Shown here: positions 61,676 through 64,000 of the stretch, one piece after another
How positions within the stretch are numbered: the stretch's first letter is position 1
How the letters are laid out: each line of letters begins with the position of its first letter
NCBI RefSeq assembly: GCF_022763345.1
Contig: NZ_JALEGS010000012.1
Location: 1-64,000, forward strand
Length of the DNA stretch: 64,000 bases
Source: Phaeodactylibacter sp.
Lineage (GTDB): Bacteria > Bacteroidota > Bacteroidia > Chitinophagales > Saprospiraceae
Reading direction: 5' to 3'
The notes under the pieces: model-generated
The model's database searches: none
What the model was told of the DNA's origin: nothing
What the model saw: only the letters and a program-made list of their open reading frames with translations
Program-made: the position numbers and the translations under genes

Positions 61676-62227
61676 ATGTACAATAGTTTTTTCACTCCGA
61701 GAATTACCGTCATTAGTGGCGTTTTCCCCGTCACTTGGCGGCAGATTTGGAGGATGTTTCGAAAGAAAGAAGTGCCTGTCGAGATACAGATAGAGCAGGA
61801 TGCCACATACAGCTTAACCGGAGTATATGTGCAATTGGAGCACACACAACAGACTTATAAAGCAGGCGGAGAAGCCATTGCTTTTGCGGAGTGGATTACC
61901 CAGGAAATCGAAATCCATGCCGCGAACCATTATGTGAGGCGGTTTACACGAATTGAAAGCAAAGGGCGTGTAAAGTGGATAGATAATGCGCCTGAGCAAA
62001 GAAAAAGCCGCACTACATCAGAAATGTATGAATTGTTTAAAGTCGAAAAGCAGATGGATATTTCCATTCGTGTGGATAGGATTGTGGAAATGCTTTGCGA
62101 TTGCATGTCTAAAACCGACGCTCAGGGAGAGCGCCCAAACATTATTCAACTCATCCAGCAGGGTAAGACTGACGAACAGATATATCGTTTAATTACCTGG
62201 CATGGTGTAAAGCAAAGGGATTTATGA
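61676..62227 (+). CDS. hypothetical protein downstream of the array
   Basis: The 183-residue protein (MYNSFFTPRITVISGVFPVT) has a mixed beta start ('EIQIEQDATYSLTGVYVQLE') and a helical charged C-terminal part. I do not recognise it. ATG 61676 is the first in-frame ATG after the array; a TTG at 61640 is possible. It overlaps the next gene by 4 nt. It could be an accessory gene of the array locus or unrelated. Confidence 0.55.
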   Translation: MYNSFFTPRITVISGVFPVTWRQIWRMFRKKEVPVEIQIEQDATYSLTGVYVQLEHTQQTYKAGGEAIAFAEWITQEIEIHAANHYVRRFTRIESKGRVKWIDNAPEQRKSRTTSEMYELFKVEKQMDISIRVDRIVEMLCDCMSKTDAQGERPNIIQLIQQGKTDEQIYRLITWHGVKQRDL

Positions 62228-62412
62228 TTATCGAAATTTTAGGATTTTTCATCAAGCGGGAAGCGATCGCGGCTGTTACGCCTATTGATGACAAGCTAGA
62301 TACGTTTAGTGTGTTCCTTGCTGGTGGAACAATCATTGTTATCGGTGGAACAGGCGATGAGAACATTGAAACCCTTCGCAAAGAATTACTAGATAAATGG
62401 ATGAATAGATGA
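62224..62412 (+). CDS. small hypothetical protein
   Basis: The 62-residue protein (MIIEILGFFIKREAIAAVTP) overlaps both neighbours by 4 nt (ATGA at each side). It has a beta-rich, glycine-containing middle. Unknown. Confidence 0.5.
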   Translation: MIIEILGFFIKREAIAAVTPIDDKLDTFSVFLAGGTIIVIGGTGDENIETLRKELLDKWMNR

Positions 62413-62648
62413 TCGAGCAAATAACCATGTACACCATCCGCTGCGACCGTTGCGAGATTACTGCCTTTCAGGATCAGGAAGACACAGCCTGGGACAGCAA
62501 AGAAGCTGCCTGGGAGCTGGCCGAAAACCAAGGCTGGGAGAAGATTAACGAGAGACACTACTGCCCCGGCTGCTATGAGATTGATGAGGAAGATGAATTA
62601 GTGGTGAAGGCGGGGGTTAGGATTTATTTTGAGCATAAAGCTAAATAA
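62409..62648 (+). CDS. zinc-knuckle protein
   Basis: The 79-residue protein has 'CDRCEITAFQDQEDTAWDSK' and 'YCPGCYEIDEEDELVV', i.e. two CxxC pairs that can form one zinc site. Similar small phage zinc proteins are common. Overlaps the previous gene. Confidence 0.6.
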   Translation: MIEQITMYTIRCDRCEITAFQDQEDTAWDSKEAAWELAENQGWEKINERHYCPGCYEIDEEDELVVKAGVRIYFEHKAK

Positions 62649-62651
62649 GGC

Positions 62652-63095
62652 ATGGAAAATATCACATTCGGAGCAGAGAAGGTAAGGTATAAAGCACCTA
62701 GAAAACAAAAAGGGCTAGTCATTCCCTACAGGAACCGGAAGCCAAAAGAACGCAAAAAGCTAAAGACAGTACATCCTAAAGGTGGAGTGTTAGAGCTTAA
62801 AAGTATGGAAGCGCCGGAAGGGAGCCAGCAACGCTACCCAATGGGTACAAAGTTGTACCGGGAGCAATGGAGCCGGTTTGCAGATGATAACGAGAGATAC
62901 TATTTGTATGAAGATCACTTCCTGGTCTACTGGGTGCAGGAAATAAAGATAGGCGCAAGGATATACAGAAGCGCTTTGCGCAATATCAATAAGTACACAC
63001 CGCAGGAATCAGGGAAAGGTCAAGAATTGATCAGAAAGCAAAAGATAGCCGAAATCAGACCAGATCAAGGTAGGCAGATTAAGATGTTCACCTAA
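62652..63095 (+). CDS. hypothetical basic protein
   Basis: The 147-residue protein starts MENITFGAEKVRYKAPRKQK, with a basic N-terminal part and later 'DNERYYLYEDHFLVYWVQEI'. Family unknown; DNA or RNA binding is possible. Confidence 0.5.
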   Translation: MENITFGAEKVRYKAPRKQKGLVIPYRNRKPKERKKLKTVHPKGGVLELKSMEAPEGSQQRYPMGTKLYREQWSRFADDNERYYLYEDHFLVYWVQEIKIGARIYRSALRNINKYTPQESGKGQELIRKQKIAEIRPDQGRQIKMFT

Positions 63096-63098
63096 CGT

Positions 63099-63212
63099 AT
63101 GGCAGCTACCCACAAGGGGTTAAAACGATTTTTCAGAACACACCGTATTGTGACGGCTCAAATCAATAGTTATGAGATGGCAATCTTTGAAGAAATCTTC
63201 TCCAGTATCTAA
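63099..63212 (+). CDS. possible 37-residue protein
   Basis: A short frame (MAATHKGLKRFFRTHRIVTA) starts 3 nt after the previous stop. It overlaps the next ORF. Evidence is only position and composition. Confidence 0.35.
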   Translation: MAATHKGLKRFFRTHRIVTAQINSYEMAIFEEIFSSI

Positions 63213-63390
63213 TTTAAAAGTTGAAATCGCTCACATTTCATCCGGACGCGGCGGACAACGAAAAGATTGGGCTACTGAAGGATGGATCGTTGAAGGTCTA
63301 TGGTCTGTTCGTTACAGACCTGGGATTGGGATAAGCATTAATAGCAAACCTACTCATTACAGGTTTATAGCGCGGTCAAATGGCACCTAA
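63172..63390 (+). CDS. hypothetical small protein
   Basis: The 72-residue frame (MRWQSLKKSSPVSNLKVEIA) is basic with tryptophans. It overlaps 63099-63212 in another frame, so at most one is real; this longer one is favoured. Confidence 0.45.
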   Translation: MRWQSLKKSSPVSNLKVEIAHISSGRGGQRKDWATEGWIVEGLWSVRYRPGIGISINSKPTHYRFIARSNGT

Positions 63391-63457
63391 CGCAAGTAAT
63401 ACCCGCAGCCCCCTTTGTACACGAATGCAGATGGTTGCGGGTATTGCGAGTTAGGTG
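63384..63457. repeat. large inverted repeat at the operon end
   Basis: CACCTAA...AATACCCGCA (63384-63406) can pair with TGCGGGTATT...TTAGGTG (63436-63457), with small bulges. It lies right after the last rightward gene and before the convergent ATPase gene. It may be a terminator or an element-specific site. Confidence 0.65.
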
Positions 63458-63465
63458 CTTTCCTC

Positions 63466-63497
63466 AAAAAAAAATGCCCCGGACAACCGCCCGAGGC
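63466..63497 (-). terminator. terminator of the leftward ATPase gene
   Basis: On the minus strand GCCTCGG pairs with CCGGGGC (with one G-T pair) and is followed by nine T (the A-run at 63466-63474). It lies 32 nt after the stop of the ATPase gene. Confidence 0.75.
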
Positions 63498-63528
63498 ACA
63501 AACCCCAAAAAACCAAATGAAAATTCCT

Positions 63529-64000
63529 TTACAGGTCTACCCGCTTAAATAGCCCATAGTGGCTGTTATCACCCCTGGCTTTCGCAGCACGGAACACCCC
63601 ATTGACATACTCCTGCATCTCAATAATGCGGTCGGCACTAGAGGTGCGCACCTGGCTCTTATTCACCAGGGCATCGGTAGCGCCAACCCATACGGTGGAG
63701 GTAAAGCCCCACACCCGAGGCGGCACATCAGCTGGTGAGTGCACCACAAATATAATATCCAACATCCGGTGCCGGAAATCCAGCAGCATTTGCCGAAAAT
63801 ACTTATTGTCGTCCACAGCGCTATTGATGTAGCCCCGGCAGTCATCGAAAATAATCATCCCGTCCCTGTAGTTGCGGTAGATGTGCTCAAACACCCGGTT
63901 CTTATTCCGCCCTTCCTCATACCGGCCGGCAATCACCTGCCGGATGCCCTTTGGGAAAGTCATCTTCTTTTGGTGCGTGATATCTACTTCCGGATAAGGG
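63529..64000 (-). CDS. Zot/packaging-type ATPase, C-terminal part (runs off right edge)
   Basis: The frame is open to the window end; 157 residues are seen, starting PYPEVDITHQKK in-frame at 64000. The Walker-B-like strand is 'YRDGMIIFDDCRGYI', followed by 'FRQMLLDFRHRMLDIIFVVH' and 'RVWGFTSTVWVGATDALV'. This order resembles the Zot/FtsK-HerA group of phage and plasmid ATPases. The Walker A part must lie further right. It is convergent with the rightward operon and possibly part of the virion-assembly or DNA-transfer module. Confidence 0.55.
   Translation of the reverse strand, partial: PYPEVDITHQKKMTFPKGIRQVIAGRYEEGRNKNRVFEHIYRNYRDGMIIFDDCRGYINSAVDDNKYFRQMLLDFRHRMLDIIFVVHSPADVPPRVWGFTSTVWVGATDALVNKSQVRTSSADRIIEMQEYVNGVFRAAKARGDNSHYGLFKRVDL

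Overview
The window looks like a chromosome segment of a Bacteroidota bacterium, most likely of the Saprospiria/Lewinella type. Reasons: a 2 kb-residue PKD-repeat protein ending in the gliding-motility (type IX secretion, type B) sorting domain, a DUF5686 outer-membrane protein, DUF3127, an AraC regulator with FlgO/TolB-like and TPR domains, lipoproteins, and TAnnTTTG-type promoters with few Shine-Dalgarno sites. The exact genus cannot be read from the sequence alone.

Region 1 (1-958): the end of an IS3-family insertion sequence has cut off the 5' end of a GNAT toxin gene; its XRE antitoxin gene survives. Region 2 (1.0-31.2 kb) is ordinary core genome: hemB/yidD, an SLC13 anion permease, a likely stress/metabolism operon on the minus strand (acetyl-CoA synthetase fused to a GNAT lysine acetyltransferase, an HDAC-family deacetylase, a GCS2-CBS protein, a double universal stress protein), a DUF5686 protein with an apparent frameshift at a G-run, mutL, two rhomboid proteases, a phosphatase-family protein, the giant secreted PKD protein, DUF3127, rsmG, an RluA-type enzyme, two glycosyltransferases, a MaoC hydratase and DinB. 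Region 3 (31.7-36.4 kb) is a three-gene MMPL / LolA-like / outer-membrane protein operon.

Region 4 (36.4-45.3 kb) is an AT-richer accessory block holding a UPF0175/DUF3368 toxin-antitoxin pair, an epoxide-hydrolase-like enzyme, a serine hydrolase, an AraC-type regulator and an outer-membrane protein. It is flanked by directly repeated DNA that includes a 15-bp match resembling the 3' end of a tRNA (probably tRNA-Asp), so it may be a decayed integrated element. Region 5 (45.9-49 kb) has lipoproteins and a membrane/cytosolic protein pair of unknown, possibly defensive, role.

Region 6 (49.0-64.0 kb) is a mobile element (phage or phage-plasmid like). A leftward XRE repressor faces a rightward operon of many small overlapping genes across an operator/promoter region. 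The operon includes a putative replication initiator with internal iteron-like repeats, small membrane proteins, a D12-class adenine methyltransferase, and a Nop/IS110-like protein followed immediately by a 1-kb array. At the right edge a convergent Zot/packaging-type ATPase runs off the window.

The most exciting object is at 59.6-61.6 kb. A 323-residue protein with a Nop/Transposase_20-like domain and no visible RuvC or HNH nuclease is followed within 31 bp by 28 units of exactly 36 nt (one unit is 37). Each unit is built as 9-nt repeat A (TTTGAATTR), 9-nt variable segment, 9-nt repeat B (TTGTTNCTG), 9-nt variable segment. This is the architecture of a TIGR-Tas RNA-guided system (dual 9-nt spacers, 36-nt unit, Nop-domain Tas protein), here in a nuclease-less form on a Bacteroidota mobile element. 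Family membership is inferred from architecture and needs a profile search and RNA sequencing.
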